NCBI RefSeq assembly: GCF_020442045.1
Contig: NZ_JAGRLA010000044.1
Location: 1-37,919 of the forward strand
Source of the DNA: Bauldia sp.
GTDB lineage: Bacteria; Pseudomonadota; Alphaproteobacteria; Rhizobiales; Kaistiaceae
Length of the DNA: 37,919 bases
Direction: 5' to 3'
In this document: positions 25,082 to 33,859 of the stretch, piece after piece
Position numbering within the stretch: the stretch's first letter is position 1
Layout: the number at the start of each line of letters is the position of its first letter
Notes under the pieces: model-generated
Seen by the model: the letters and a program-made list of their open reading frames with translations, nothing else
Told to the model about the DNA's origin: nothing
The model's database searches: none
Program-made: the position numbers and the translations under genes

Positions 25082-25168
25082 CCGCTCGTCCCCGCGCACG
25101 CGGGGACCCAGGTTGCGAAGGGCGATACCGGCGCGGATCTGGATTCCCGCGTGCGCGGGAATGAGCGG
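25082..25168. repeat. Interspersed nested-palindrome repeat
   Basis: An 87-base element whose ends are inverted copies of each other: CCGCTCGTCCCCGCG at the left and CGCGGGAATGAGCGG at the right. Each end also contains its own hairpin (CCCCGCGCACGCGGGG; CCCGCGTGCGCGGG). A related longer copy is at 37624-37762, so this is a repeated family in the genome. Confidence 0.7.
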
Positions 25169-25291
25169 TTGGAAGGTCGGTGTCTGGAATCACGAAGTAA
25201 CCGGGCCGCTTGAAGGACAGGACCCCTGTTCTACACGCCGGTCGCCGACAGGCCACCCCAAATCGGACGGTCCTCCGCGGCGTCGGTCCGG

Positions 25292-26923
25292 CTACTGGCT
25301 GACCACGCCTTCCGGTGCCGCGGCGATGTCGAAGGCGGCGGCCATCAGCGCCCGGGTATAGTCGGTCTCGGGATGCTCGAAGACCTTGGCCGACGAACCG
25401 TGTTCGACGACCTTGCCGGCCCGCATCACGACGATGTCGTTGGCCAGCGCCTTGACCACCTTGAGGTCGTGGCTGATGAACAGATAGGCGAGGTTGTGGC
25501 GGCGCTGGAGGTCGCGCAACAGGTCGACGACCTGCGCCTGGACGCTCATGTCGAGGGCCGAGGTCGGCTCGTCGAGCATGACGAAGCGCGGTTCCAGGAC
25601 CATGGCGCGGGCGACGGCGATGCGCTGGCGCTGGCCGCCGGAAAATTCGTGCGGATAGCGGTGGCGGGTCGAGGGATCGAGGCCGACCTCCTCCAGCGCC
25701 TTGATCACCTTGCGGTCACGCTCGGCCCGCGACAGGTCCGACGCATGGATCTTCAGCCCCTCCTCGATGATGTCGGCGACCGACATGCGCGGGCTCAGCG
25801 AGCCGTAGGGGTCCTGGAAGACGATCTGCATCTCGCGGCGGATCGGCCGCATCTGCTTGAAGGTCGTGCTCTGGATCGAATTGCCGAGGAAGACGATGTT
25901 GCCGCGCGACGAGATCAGCCGCATCAGCGCGAGGCCGAGCGTCGTCTTGCCCGAGCCGGATTCGCCGACGATGCCGAGCGTCTGCCCCTCGCGGATCGCG
26001 ATGTCGATGCCGTCGACCGCCTTGACGTGGCCGACCACCTTCCTGAGCAGCCCGCGCTTGATCGGGAACCACACCTTCAGGTCCTCGGCCTCCATCACCA
26101 CCGGCGCGCCGGGATCGGACTTCGGCGGATCGCCCTTCGGCTCGGCGGCGAGGAGATGGCGGGTATAGTCGTGCTGCGGGTTGGTGAAGACCTCCTCGGT
26201 CGGCCCGGCCTCGACGATCTCGCCGTTGGTCATCACACAGACCCGGTCGGCCATCCTGCGGACGATGCCGAGGTCGTGGGTGATGAACAGCATCGCCATG
26301 CCGTTGCGCTTCTGGAGATCGCGGAGCAGTTGCAGGATCTGCGCCTGCACCGTCACGTCGAGCGCCGTCGTCGGCTCGTCGGCGATGAACAGGTCCGGCT
26401 GGTTGGCGAGCGCCATGGCGATCATCACCCGCTGGCGCTGGCCGCCGGAAAGCTGGTGCGGATAGGCGCCGAGGCGCTCGGCCGCGTTCGGGATGCCGAC
26501 CTGGTCGAGGAGCTCGAGCACCCGCTTCCGCGCCGCGGCGTCGCCCATCCCCCGGTGGAGCTTGAGCACCTCGCCGACCTGCCGCTCGATGGTGTGGAGC
26601 GGATTGAGCGAGGTCATCGGCTCCTGGAAGACGATGCCGATCCCGGCGCCCCGGACCTTGCGGAGCTCCGCTTCCGGCGCGCCCAGCAGGTCGGTTCCCT
26701 TGAAGCGGATTTCGCCGGCGGGATGGGACGCGGCCGGGTAGGGCAGCAGCTTCATCACCGACAGGGCGGTGACCGACTTGCCCGAGCCGGACTCGCCGAC
26801 CAGCGCCACGGTCTCGCCCTTGGCGATGTCGAAGCTGACACCGCGCACCGCATGGGTGACGTTGCCGGCCTGGCGGAAATCGACCCGGAGATCGCGGACG
26901 GAGAGGAGGGGTTCGCCGGTCAT
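25292..26923 (-). CDS. yejF: Peptide ABC transporter, fused double ATP-binding protein YejF
   Basis: The ATPase of the YejABEF peptide importer (microcin C and related peptides in E. coli; needed for antimicrobial-peptide tolerance in some alphaproteobacteria). The 543-residue protein carries two full ABC cassettes. The first has Walker A GESGSGKS (43-50), signature LSGGQRQR and Walker [13 protein letters not shown]. The second has Walker A GESGSGKT near residue 320, signature FSGGQRQR and Walker [13 protein letters not shown]. The ATG at 26923 directly abuts the TAG stop of the vapC-like gene, so its translation is probably coupled to that toxin gene. It is the last gene of the operon. Confidence 0.96.
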   Translation of the reverse strand: MTGEPLLSVRDLRVDFRQAGNVTHAVRGVSFDIAKGETVALVGESGSGKSVTALSVMKLLPYPAASHPAGEIRFKGTDLLGAPEAELRKVRGAGIGIVFQEPMTSLNPLHTIERQVGEVLKLHRGMGDAAARKRVLELLDQVGIPNAAERLGAYPHQLSGGQRQRVMIAMALANQPDLFIADEPTTALDVTVQAQILQLLRDLQKRNGMAMLFITHDLGIVRRMADRVCVMTNGEIVEAGPTEEVFTNPQHDYTRHLLAAEPKGDPPKSDPGAPVVMEAEDLKVWFPIKRGLLRKVVGHVKAVDGIDIAIREGQTLGIVGESGSGKTTLGLALMRLISSRGNIVFLGNSIQSTTFKQMRPIRREMQIVFQDPYGSLSPRMSVADIIEEGLKIHASDLSRAERDRKVIKALEEVGLDPSTRHRYPHEFSGGQRQRIAVARAMVLEPRFVMLDEPTSALDMSVQAQVVDLLRDLQRRHNLAYLFISHDLKVVKALANDIVVMRAGKVVEHGSSAKVFEHPETDYTRALMAAAFDIAAAPEGVVSQ

Positions 26924-27337
26924 CTACTCGAATCTCTCATCGGCAAGCCGCATCATCCGCAACTCAGCCGGGGCACGAAGAGCCTCGGTGAGGAAAGCCG
27001 CGCAAGCGGACCGCAACGCCGTGGCGACGTGCAAGGCATCCGCCAGACGGAGCCTCGAGTCCGCCACCAGGCGAGCCGCGTCACGAAGAACCGCCATAGA
27101 CAAGGGGACCACGTCAAAACCGCTCCCGCCGGCGAAGATGGTTTCGTAAGCCTCCTCAAGCTGCATGTCCTTTGAGCGAAGTGGCCCCGGCAAGACCTCC
27201 GCGAGCGTCAATTCGCTGGTCACTGCGGTGACTTGCCCGGTCTCGATCAAGCGAAACGCCCTTCTCGCGGCATGTCCAAAGTCTGTCTCGCACTCGAATG
27301 CGTAGATGAAGATGTTGCTGTCGAAATAGAGTCGCAC
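26924..27337 (-). CDS. PIN-domain (VapC-like) toxin
   Basis: A 137-residue PIN-domain protein, expected to be an RNase toxin. Acidic positions typical of VapC are seen: Asp6 in LYFDSNIFIYAFE, Glu42/Glu47 in SELTLAEV and Asp100 in RLADALHVATAL; the fourth position (FLTEAL) has Glu rather than the common Asp. I take GTG at 27337 as the start because the conserved PIN strand begins at once and it lies five bases after the stop of the antitoxin gene. Its TAG stop touches the yejF start codon. The pair sits inside the yej transporter operon, an unusual position. Target RNA unknown. Confidence 0.82.
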   Translation of the reverse strand: MRLYFDSNIFIYAFECETDFGHAARRAFRLIETGQVTAVTSELTLAEVLPGPLRSKDMQLEEAYETIFAGGSGFDVVPLSMAVLRDAARLVADSRLRLADALHVATALRSACAAFLTEALRAPAELRMMRLADERFE

Positions 27338-27342
27338 GACGA

Positions 27343-27612
27343 TCAGTCCGATCCGCCGCGCGGAATATCGGCCAGGGACCGCTCCCGCTCGTCCCATTCC
27401 TCGCGGAGCGCCCGTATCCGCATGACCGGATCGTCGGACCGGACGCGCGACTCGTGCAGGGTTCGGAAGATTTCGTCGAAAGAGAATGCCGACCTTCGCT
27501 CGTCTGCCTCCTCGGCGATCGTAATCGTCACATTGGCCTGCGGATCAATCCCCTCCTTCAGATCCTCGGGAAGCTTCGACGCCGGGTAATGCTCGCGAAT
27601 GATCCGGTTCAT
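27343..27612 (-). CDS. Antitoxin of the VapBC-like pair
   Basis: An 89-residue acidic protein directly upstream of the PIN toxin. Its sequence, with REHYPASKLPEDLKEGID at the start, VTITIAEEADE in the middle and a charged helical C-terminus (RALREEWDERERSL), resembles small antitoxins that accompany PIN toxins in rhizobia; I do not see a clear AbrB or ribbon-helix-helix motif. ATG 27612 begins 24 bases after the yejE stop. The order antitoxin then toxin, with a five-base gap, is the standard layout. Autoregulation would be expected, but no separate promoter was seen in the short gap after yejE. Confidence 0.75.
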   Translation of the reverse strand: MNRIIREHYPASKLPEDLKEGIDPQANVTITIAEEADERRSAFSFDEIFRTLHESRVRSDDPVMRIRALREEWDERERSLADIPRGGSD

Positions 27613-27636
27613 GGCATCCGTCTCCTCCTCCCCATC

Positions 27637-28815
27637 CTACTCGAACACCTTGCGTGGATCGAACGCGTCGCGCACCGCCTCGCCGGTGAAGATGAGGAGC
27701 GACAGCATGATCGAGATGACGAGGAACCCGGTGAGGCCGAGCCACGGCGCCTGCAGGTTGTCCTTGCCCTGCGCCAGCAGCTCGCCGAGGGACGGCGAGC
27801 CCGGCGGCAGGCCGAAGCCGAGGAAGTCGAGCGAGGTCAGCGTCGTGATCGAGCCGTTGAGGATGAACGGGATGAAGGTCAGCGTCGCGACCATGGCGTT
27901 GGGCAGCAGGTGGCGGAACATGATCGTCACGTTGCCGACGCCGAGCGCCCGCGCCGCGTTGATGTATTCGAAGTTGCGGCCGCGGAGGAATTCCGCCCGC
28001 ACCACGCCGACCAGCGACACCCACGAGAAGAGCAGCAGGATGCCGAGCAGGACGAAGAAGCTCGGGGTGATGACCGAGGAGAGGATAAGAAGAAGATAGA
28101 GCGTCGGGATCGACGTCCATATCTCGATGAAGCGCTGGAACAGGAGGTCGGTCCAGCCGCCGAAATAGCCCTGCACGGCGCCCGCCGCCACGCCGATCAG
28201 CGACGAGATGATCGCCAGCGTCAGGCCGAAAAGCACCGATATCCGGAAGCCGTAGATGATCCGCGCGACAACGTCGCGGCCCTGGTCGTCGGTGCCCAGC
28301 CAGTTCCAGTTGCCAAGCGTGCAGTTCGGATCCTCGACGCCGAGGGGATAGCGCGAACATCGCTCCTCGCGGCTCATCGTCCACCATGGCGGCGCCGGCG
28401 CCGGCGTCGCGATCTCGTTGTTGACGGTGCGGTTGGCGTAGCGGATCGGCGGCCACACCATCCAGCCATTGGCGCCGATCTCCTCCTGAATGAAGGGATC
28501 GCGATAGTCGGTCGTCGCCAGGAAGCCGCCGAATTTCGATTCCGGATAGTTGTTGAAGACCGGGAACAGGATCTCGCCCTTGTAGGAAACCACGATCGGC
28601 TTGTCGTTGGCGATGAACTCGCCGCAGAGCGAGGCGATGAACAGCACCAGGAAGATCCAGAACGACCAGTAGCCGCGGCGGTTGGCCTTGAAGTTCTGCC
28701 AGCGCCGCCGGTTGAGCGGCGACATCTGGAAGCGGCGCGGCGGCGGCTCGGCCTGCCCCGGCTCCGGGTAGATGGTCTCGAGTTTCTCCTTGTCGAGGAC
28801 CTGGTCCACCGTCAC
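27637..28815 (-). CDS. yejE: Peptide ABC transporter permease YejE
   Basis: Inner-membrane permease subunit of the Yej peptide importer, 392 residues. A long N-terminal region with one membrane helix ([19 protein letters not shown]) and a periplasmic segment with [21 protein letters not shown] precedes the five-helix binding-protein-dependent permease core; the EAA-type loop is seen in [24 protein letters not shown] near residue 290. The start is GTG at 28815 and overlaps the yejB TGA by four bases (GTGA), showing translational coupling. The next gene downstream should be yejF, but a toxin-antitoxin pair intervenes. Confidence 0.95.
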   Translation of the reverse strand: MTVDQVLDKEKLETIYPEPGQAEPPPRRFQMSPLNRRRWQNFKANRRGYWSFWIFLVLFIASLCGEFIANDKPIVVSYKGEILFPVFNNYPESKFGGFLATTDYRDPFIQEEIGANGWMVWPPIRYANRTVNNEIATPAPAPPWWTMSREERCSRYPLGVEDPNCTLGNWNWLGTDDQGRDVVARIIYGFRISVLFGLTLAIISSLIGVAAGAVQGYFGGWTDLLFQRFIEIWTSIPTLYLLLILSSVITPSFFVLLGILLLFSWVSLVGVVRAEFLRGRNFEYINAARALGVGNVTIMFRHLLPNAMVATLTFIPFILNGSITTLTSLDFLGFGLPPGSPSLGELLAQGKDNLQAPWLGLTGFLVISIMLSLLIFTGEAVRDAFDPRKVFE

Positions 28816-29936
28816 ACCTCGCGCGTCTCGAAATCGATCCGCGGATCGATCACGGTATAGGTGATGTCGGAGACGAGGTTCACCACCAGTCCCATCAGCG
28901 AGAAGATATAGAGGGTGGCGAAGACCACCGGATAGTCACGGTTGATCACCGATTCGAAGCCGAGCAGCCCCAGCCCGTCGAGCGAGAAGATGGTCTCGAT
29001 CAGAAGCGAGCCGGCGAAGAAGGAGGAGATGAAGGCGCCGGGAAAGCCGGCGATGACGATCAGCATCGCGTTGCGGAAGACGTGGCGATAGAGCACCGCG
29101 TGCTCGGTCAGCCCCTTGGCCCGCGCCGTCACCACGTATTGCTTGCGTATCTCGTCGAGGAAGGAATTCTTGGTCAGCAGCGTCGTCGTCGCGAAGGCGG
29201 AGAGCGCCATCGCCAGCAGCGGCAGGACGAGGTGCCAGAAATAATCGGCGATCGCCCGCGGGTCGGTGATCCATTGCCAGAAGGGCGTGTTGGCATACTG
29301 GTCCGACCAAAGGCCGCGAAGCGGGAACCAGTCGAAGAAGCTGCCGCCGGCGAACAGCACGATCAGCAGGATCGCGAAGAGGAATCCGGGAATCGCATAG
29401 CCGACGACGATCACCGCGCTGGTCCAGATGTCGAAGCGCGAGCCGTCCGACACCGCCTTGCGGATTCCGAGCGGTATCGAGATCGCGTAGGATAGCAGCG
29501 TCATCCACAGCCCGAGCGAAATCGACACCGGCAGCTTCTCGGCGATCAGGTCGAGCACCGAGATGTCGCGGAAATAGCTCTCCCCGAAATCGAAGCGGAA
29601 ATAGTTCCACAGCATCAGGCCGAAACGCTGGAGCGGCGGCTTGTCGAAGCCGAACTGCTTCTCGAGCTGGGCGATGAATTCCGGGTCGAGCCCCTGCGCG
29701 CCGCGATAGGCCGAGGTCTCCTCGCCACCGCCGCCGGCCTCGCCGCCGACACCCTGGAAGTCGCCGCCACCGCCGGTGAAACGACCGGTCGCCGAGACAT
29801 CGGTACCCTGGATCTGGGCGATGATCCGTTCGATCGGCCCGCCCGGCGCGAACTGCACGACCAGGAAGCTGATCGCCATGATGCCGATCATCGTGGGAAT
29901 GATCAGCAGGAGCCGTCGCAGGATATATGCGCCCAT
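28812..29936 (-). CDS. yejB: Peptide ABC transporter permease YejB
   Basis: Second permease of the Yej system, 374 residues. It begins with an N-terminal helix ([21 protein letters not shown]), the typical [10 protein letters not shown] motif, and a glycine-rich periplasmic insert ([19 protein letters not shown]) found in the YejB subgroup. The five-helix permease core follows, with the EAA loop in [24 protein letters not shown] near residue 275. ATG 29936 lies nine bases after the yejA stop and the gene overlaps yejE by four bases, so it is firmly in the operon. Confidence 0.95.
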   Translation of the reverse strand: MGAYILRRLLLIIPTMIGIMAISFLVVQFAPGGPIERIIAQIQGTDVSATGRFTGGGGDFQGVGGEAGGGGEETSAYRGAQGLDPEFIAQLEKQFGFDKPPLQRFGLMLWNYFRFDFGESYFRDISVLDLIAEKLPVSISLGLWMTLLSYAISIPLGIRKAVSDGSRFDIWTSAVIVVGYAIPGFLFAILLIVLFAGGSFFDWFPLRGLWSDQYANTPFWQWITDPRAIADYFWHLVLPLLAMALSAFATTTLLTKNSFLDEIRKQYVVTARAKGLTEHAVLYRHVFRNAMLIVIAGFPGAFISSFFAGSLLIETIFSLDGLGLLGFESVINRDYPVVFATLYIFSLMGLVVNLVSDITYTVIDPRIDFETREV

Positions 29937-29945
29937 GCGTCCTCT

Positions 29946-31811
29946 TTATCCGGCCATGCCGATGGCCGCCGCCCTGTCGCGGTCGAACCACCAGGTCGTC
30001 TCGGGTGTGAAGGCGTAGTCCGGCTTCGTCGCCGGCCAGCCGAACAGGTCCCAATGCGCGACTCGGTGTTCGGCAAGATACCAGTTCGGCACCCAATAGT
30101 GTTGGGCGCGCAGAATCCGGTCGAGGACGCGGGTCAGCGTGATCAGTTCCTCGCGGGTCTCCACATTCGGCACCCGTTTCAGCAGCGTGTCGATGATCGG
30201 CTCCTTGATGCCGGCGTAATTGTAGCTGCCGGAGGTATCCGCCGATCGTGTCGAGAATATCTGTTGCAGCCCGTCGAGGGGCGTCGCGCTGAGGCCGATC
30301 GCGAACATCACGATGTCGAAGTCGAAATCCGCGGTCCGTACCTGGTACTGGGCGGGGTCGATGACCCGCAGCGACGCGTCGACGCCGATCCGCCTCAGGT
30401 TCTCGACATAAGGCATGGTCACCCGCTCGAAGACCGAGGCATGGAGCAGGAACTCGACCGTGAGCCGGGTTCCCTCCCCGTCGACCAGGAACCGGCCATC
30501 CTGTTTCCAGCCCGCCTCGGCAAGCAGCTCGGACGCCTGCCGCAACAGCTTGCGGTCGCGGCCGGAACCGTCGCTGACCGGAGGCACATAGGGCTCGCCG
30601 AACACCTCGGGCGGCAGGTCGGCGCGATGCGGCTCGAGCAGCGCCAGCTCGGCCGCGGCGGGCACGCCCCGGGCGGCATAGTCGGATTTCTCGAAGTAGG
30701 AATCCTCGCGGGTGTATGCGTCGAAGAAGAGGTTGCGGTTCGACCACTCGAAATCGAAGGCGAGGCCAATCGCCTGCCGGGTCCGCCGATCGCTGAATTT
30801 CGACCGGCGGGTGTTGATCATCCAGCCTTGCATCGAGGGCCGGAGCTCGGCGGGAAAGAGCGTCTTCCTGACCTTGCCGGCAACGAATGCCGGGAAATTG
30901 TATTCCTGCACCCAGGTCTTCGAGGTGAATTCCTCGCGATAGGTGATGTCGCCCTTCTTGAAGGCCTCGAAGGCCGGCTGGCGCTCGCGGAAGAAATCGA
31001 TCCGGATGACGTCGAAATTGCCGGAGCCGGCATTGACCGGCAGGTCGCGGCCCCAGTAGTCGCCGACCCGCTCGAATTCGACATAGCGGCCGGCCGAGAG
31101 CCTGCCGACCTTGTAGGCGCCGGAGCCGAGCGGCGGCGTCAGCGTCGAGGCGTCGAAGGTATTGGCGGTGTAATAGGCCTTCGAGAAGATCGGCAGGTCG
31201 ACGATGGTCAGGATCGTGTCGCGGCTCTGGGTGCCGTCCAGCGTCACCGCGACCGTCTTCGCGTCGAGCGCCTCGGCATTCGCCATCGCGGTGATGATCT
31301 GCGAGATGTTCGGATGTCCCTGCTCCTTGAGCAGCATCAGCGAGAAGGCGACGTCCTCGGCCGTCAGCGGTGATCCGTCGTGGAAGCGCGTCCCGTCGCG
31401 GAGATGGAACGTGAAGACATTCCCGTCCTCCGAGACATCGACCGTCTCGGCGAGGAGCCCGTAGACGGCGTCCGGCTCGTCGGTCGCCCGCGCCATCAGC
31501 TTGTCGAAGATCAGCTCCATGCGCGGCGGCGCATCGCCCCGCAGCACGAAGCCGTTCAGCGTGTTGAAGGTCTGGGTATTCTGGTTGAAATACCAGAAGG
31601 GCGGCTGGAAATTCATCCGCCCGCCCTTTGGCGCATCGGCATTGACGTAGTCGAATTGGGTGAAGCCGGCCGGGTATTTCAGGTTACCGAAAATCGAAAG
31701 CCCGTGCAGTCCGATCCTGCCCGTCGCCCAGGCCCAGGGCGCCACCGCGACGCAGGCCGCGCCACCGGCGAGTTGCAGCGCGGCGCGGCGGGTCAGGCCC
31801 GCCGGCGCCAT
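29946..31811 (-). CDS. yejA: Peptide ABC transporter substrate-binding protein YejA, second copy (Tat-like signal)
   Basis: Periplasmic solute-binding protein of the SBP_bac_5 family, 621 residues. The start MAPAGLTRRAALQLAGG has a twin-arginine motif (TRRAAL) before a hydrophobic stretch ending AWA, suggesting Tat export. YejA hallmarks include LSIFGNLKYPAGFTQFDYVN and ADAPKGGRMNF near residue 60, and the later DGTRFHDGSPLTAEDVAFS. I use ATG 31811; GTG 31817, which overlaps the upstream stop as GTGA, is the alternative. It follows another yejA-like gene directly. The two proteins are clearly different in sequence and probably differ in peptide preference. Confidence 0.93.
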   Translation of the reverse strand: MAPAGLTRRAALQLAGGAACVAVAPWAWATGRIGLHGLSIFGNLKYPAGFTQFDYVNADAPKGGRMNFQPPFWYFNQNTQTFNTLNGFVLRGDAPPRMELIFDKLMARATDEPDAVYGLLAETVDVSEDGNVFTFHLRDGTRFHDGSPLTAEDVAFSLMLLKEQGHPNISQIITAMANAEALDAKTVAVTLDGTQSRDTILTIVDLPIFSKAYYTANTFDASTLTPPLGSGAYKVGRLSAGRYVEFERVGDYWGRDLPVNAGSGNFDVIRIDFFRERQPAFEAFKKGDITYREEFTSKTWVQEYNFPAFVAGKVRKTLFPAELRPSMQGWMINTRRSKFSDRRTRQAIGLAFDFEWSNRNLFFDAYTREDSYFEKSDYAARGVPAAAELALLEPHRADLPPEVFGEPYVPPVSDGSGRDRKLLRQASELLAEAGWKQDGRFLVDGEGTRLTVEFLLHASVFERVTMPYVENLRRIGVDASLRVIDPAQYQVRTADFDFDIVMFAIGLSATPLDGLQQIFSTRSADTSGSYNYAGIKEPIIDTLLKRVPNVETREELITLTRVLDRILRAQHYWVPNWYLAEHRVAHWDLFGWPATKPDYAFTPETTWWFDRDRAAAIGMAG

Positions 31812-31813
31812 CC

Positions 31814-33673
31814 TCACTTCTTCCCTCCGATCCGGGTGGCCTTGTCTTCGTCCCACCACCAGATGGTCGGGAAGCCGATCAGGAACTTGCCGTAGCCGTC
31901 GGGATGCCCGAAGCGGTCCCAGTAGGCGATGCGCTCGGGAAGGATGGTGTAGCTCGGAATCACATACTGGTTCCACATCAGGACGCGGTCGAGCGCCCGG
32001 ATAGCCGCCACCTGCTCCTCGCGATCCTTGGCGAAGATGATGCGGTTGATCAGCTCGTCGACGGCCGGATCCTTGATCCCCGCGTAGTTCCGCGACGACT
32101 GCTTGTCGGCGGCGGCCGACCCCCAATAGTCGGCCTGCTCGTTGCCGGGTGAGTTGGACTGGCCCCAGCCGGTATAGATCATGTCGAAGTCGCGCGAGCG
32201 GACGCGTGTCACGAACTGGCTGGAATCGACGGAACGGATGGTGACGTCGATCCCGATCCGCTTCAGCGCCTTCTGGAAGGGCAGCACGACCTTCTCGATC
32301 GTCGCACCATTCAGCAGGATCTCGAAGGAGACCGGCTTGCCCGAGGGATCGAGCATGTGGTTGCCCTCGAGCCTGTAGCCCGCCTCCTGGAAGAGCTGGA
32401 CCGCCTTGCGCAGGTTCTCCCTCACCTTCTGCGGGTCGCCGCCGACCGGGTTGGTATATTCCTCGGTGAAGACCTCTGGCGGCACCTTGTCCCGCACGCT
32501 TTCCAGGATCTCGAGCTCCTTGCCTTCCGGCAGCCCCTTCCAGCCGATCGGGATGCCGAAGAAGAAGGAATTGATCCGCTCATACTGGCCGAAGAAGATC
32601 GTCCGGTTGAGCTCCTCGAAGTCGAAGGCGTAGTTCAGCGCCCGCCGCACCCGGGCATCCTGGAAGAGCGGCCGCCTGAGATTCGGCACCAATCCCACCA
32701 TGACGCCGGAGACCTGCTCGAGTTCGACGAGCTCCTTCTTGATCCGGCCGTCCTTGACCGCCGGAATGTTATAGGCGGTCGCCCAGCGCTTCGCCTCGTT
32801 CTCGTTCCAGTAGTCGAACTCGTCGGCCTTGAAGGCTTCGAACTCGACATTGAGGTCGCGGTAATATTCGTAGCGGATGGTGTCGAAATTGTTCTGGCCG
32901 ACATTCACGTTGAGGTCGGCGCCCCAGTAATCCGGCACCCGCTGATAGGTGATCGACCGGCCCGGCGTCACCGAAGAGACGCGATAGGGACCGGAGCCGA
33001 GCGGCGGCTCCAGGCCGCCCGAGGCGATGTCGCGCTGCTTGCCGTTGGCATCCTTTCCCTCCCACCAGTGCTTGGGCAGGATCAGCAGCTCGCCGACGAT
33101 CTGCGGCAGTTCGCGGTTGCCGGTCTGGTCGAAGGTGAAGGTCACCTCGCGCTCGCCGGTCACCTCGGCCTTGGTGACGTGCTGGTAGTAGAAGCCCTGG
33201 CTCGGATTCAGCTCGGTCAGCTTCTCGAAGGACCAGACGACGTCTTCCGGGGTGATCGGCTCGCCGTCATGCCATCTGGCTTTCGGGTTCAGCCGATAGG
33301 TCACCGAGGAGAGGTCGTCGGGCACCTTCATCGCCTCGGCGATCAACGCATACTGGCCGGAGATGTCGAATTCGTCGAAAGCCCGGGTCATCAGGGTCTC
33401 GTAGATGAGCCCGAGACCGTCGGCCGGCACGCCGCGCGAGAGGATCGGATTGAGGGAATCGAAGGTTGGCGTCGTCCCCGAAAGCCGCGCGACCCCACCC
33501 TTCGGCGCGTCCGGGTTGACGTAGTTGAAATGGGCGAAGCCGGGAGGGTAGCGCGGCTCCTCGATCAGGCTCGTGGCGGTCTTCCATTCGCCATCCGCGG
33601 CGGCGGCGGTGACGACAGTCGCCGGGACCACGACCGTTGCCAGCACGATGATCGAGCTCAGTATCCGCTGCAT
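31814..33673 (-). CDS. yejA: Peptide ABC transporter substrate-binding protein YejA, first copy (Sec-like signal)
   Basis: Periplasmic solute-binding protein, 619 residues, heading the yej operon. The signal peptide is Sec-like (ILSSIIVLATVVVPATVVTAAAA) with no twin arginine. SBP_bac_5/YejA features are YPPGFAHFNYVNPDAPKGG near residue 45, KARWHDGEPITPEDVVWSFE near 130 and PPLGSGPYRVSSV near 225. ATG 33673 is chosen; a GTG two codons earlier is closer to the GGGAG ribosome binding site and may be the true start. The stop TGA overlaps the possible GTG of the next yejA. On the minus strand a TAATAT-like -10 candidate lies at about 33735-33740, without a good -35. Confidence 0.94.
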   Translation of the reverse strand: MQRILSSIIVLATVVVPATVVTAAAADGEWKTATSLIEEPRYPPGFAHFNYVNPDAPKGGVARLSGTTPTFDSLNPILSRGVPADGLGLIYETLMTRAFDEFDISGQYALIAEAMKVPDDLSSVTYRLNPKARWHDGEPITPEDVVWSFEKLTELNPSQGFYYQHVTKAEVTGEREVTFTFDQTGNRELPQIVGELLILPKHWWEGKDANGKQRDIASGGLEPPLGSGPYRVSSVTPGRSITYQRVPDYWGADLNVNVGQNNFDTIRYEYYRDLNVEFEAFKADEFDYWNENEAKRWATAYNIPAVKDGRIKKELVELEQVSGVMVGLVPNLRRPLFQDARVRRALNYAFDFEELNRTIFFGQYERINSFFFGIPIGWKGLPEGKELEILESVRDKVPPEVFTEEYTNPVGGDPQKVRENLRKAVQLFQEAGYRLEGNHMLDPSGKPVSFEILLNGATIEKVVLPFQKALKRIGIDVTIRSVDSSQFVTRVRSRDFDMIYTGWGQSNSPGNEQADYWGSAAADKQSSRNYAGIKDPAVDELINRIIFAKDREEQVAAIRALDRVLMWNQYVIPSYTILPERIAYWDRFGHPDGYGKFLIGFPTIWWWDEDKATRIGGKK

Positions 33674-33802
33674 CCGCACGCGACTCCCTTGTTCCGGGCG
33701 GTCGGCGGACCGGCCCGTGCACCTCATCACGGGCTATATTAAGGGCGGAGTTGCGGCGCGCACACCTCGGAACGCCTACCTTACAGAAATTTCATGAGAA
33801 AT

Positions 33803-33831
33803 CGGCCGCTCGCACGGATGGCGAGCGGCCG
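33803..33831 (-). terminator. Intrinsic terminator after the cytochrome c gene
   Basis: Perfect eleven-base arms CGGCCGCTCGC (33803-33813) and GCGAGCGGCCG (33821-33831) enclose a seven-base loop. On the minus strand the stem is followed by ATTTCTC and further T-rich sequence. It lies 28 bases after the stop of the cytochrome c gene and before the yej promoter region. Confidence 0.7.
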
Positions 33832-33859
33832 ACCTCGATGTCCACAACCTTCGGTGTCG

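Noticed and set aside
22982..25099. Minus-strand open frame of about 700 codons over the monooxygenase and the 2-hydroxyacid dehydrogenase
   Set aside because: It runs in the wrong frame through two well-supported genes and shows no protein family features.
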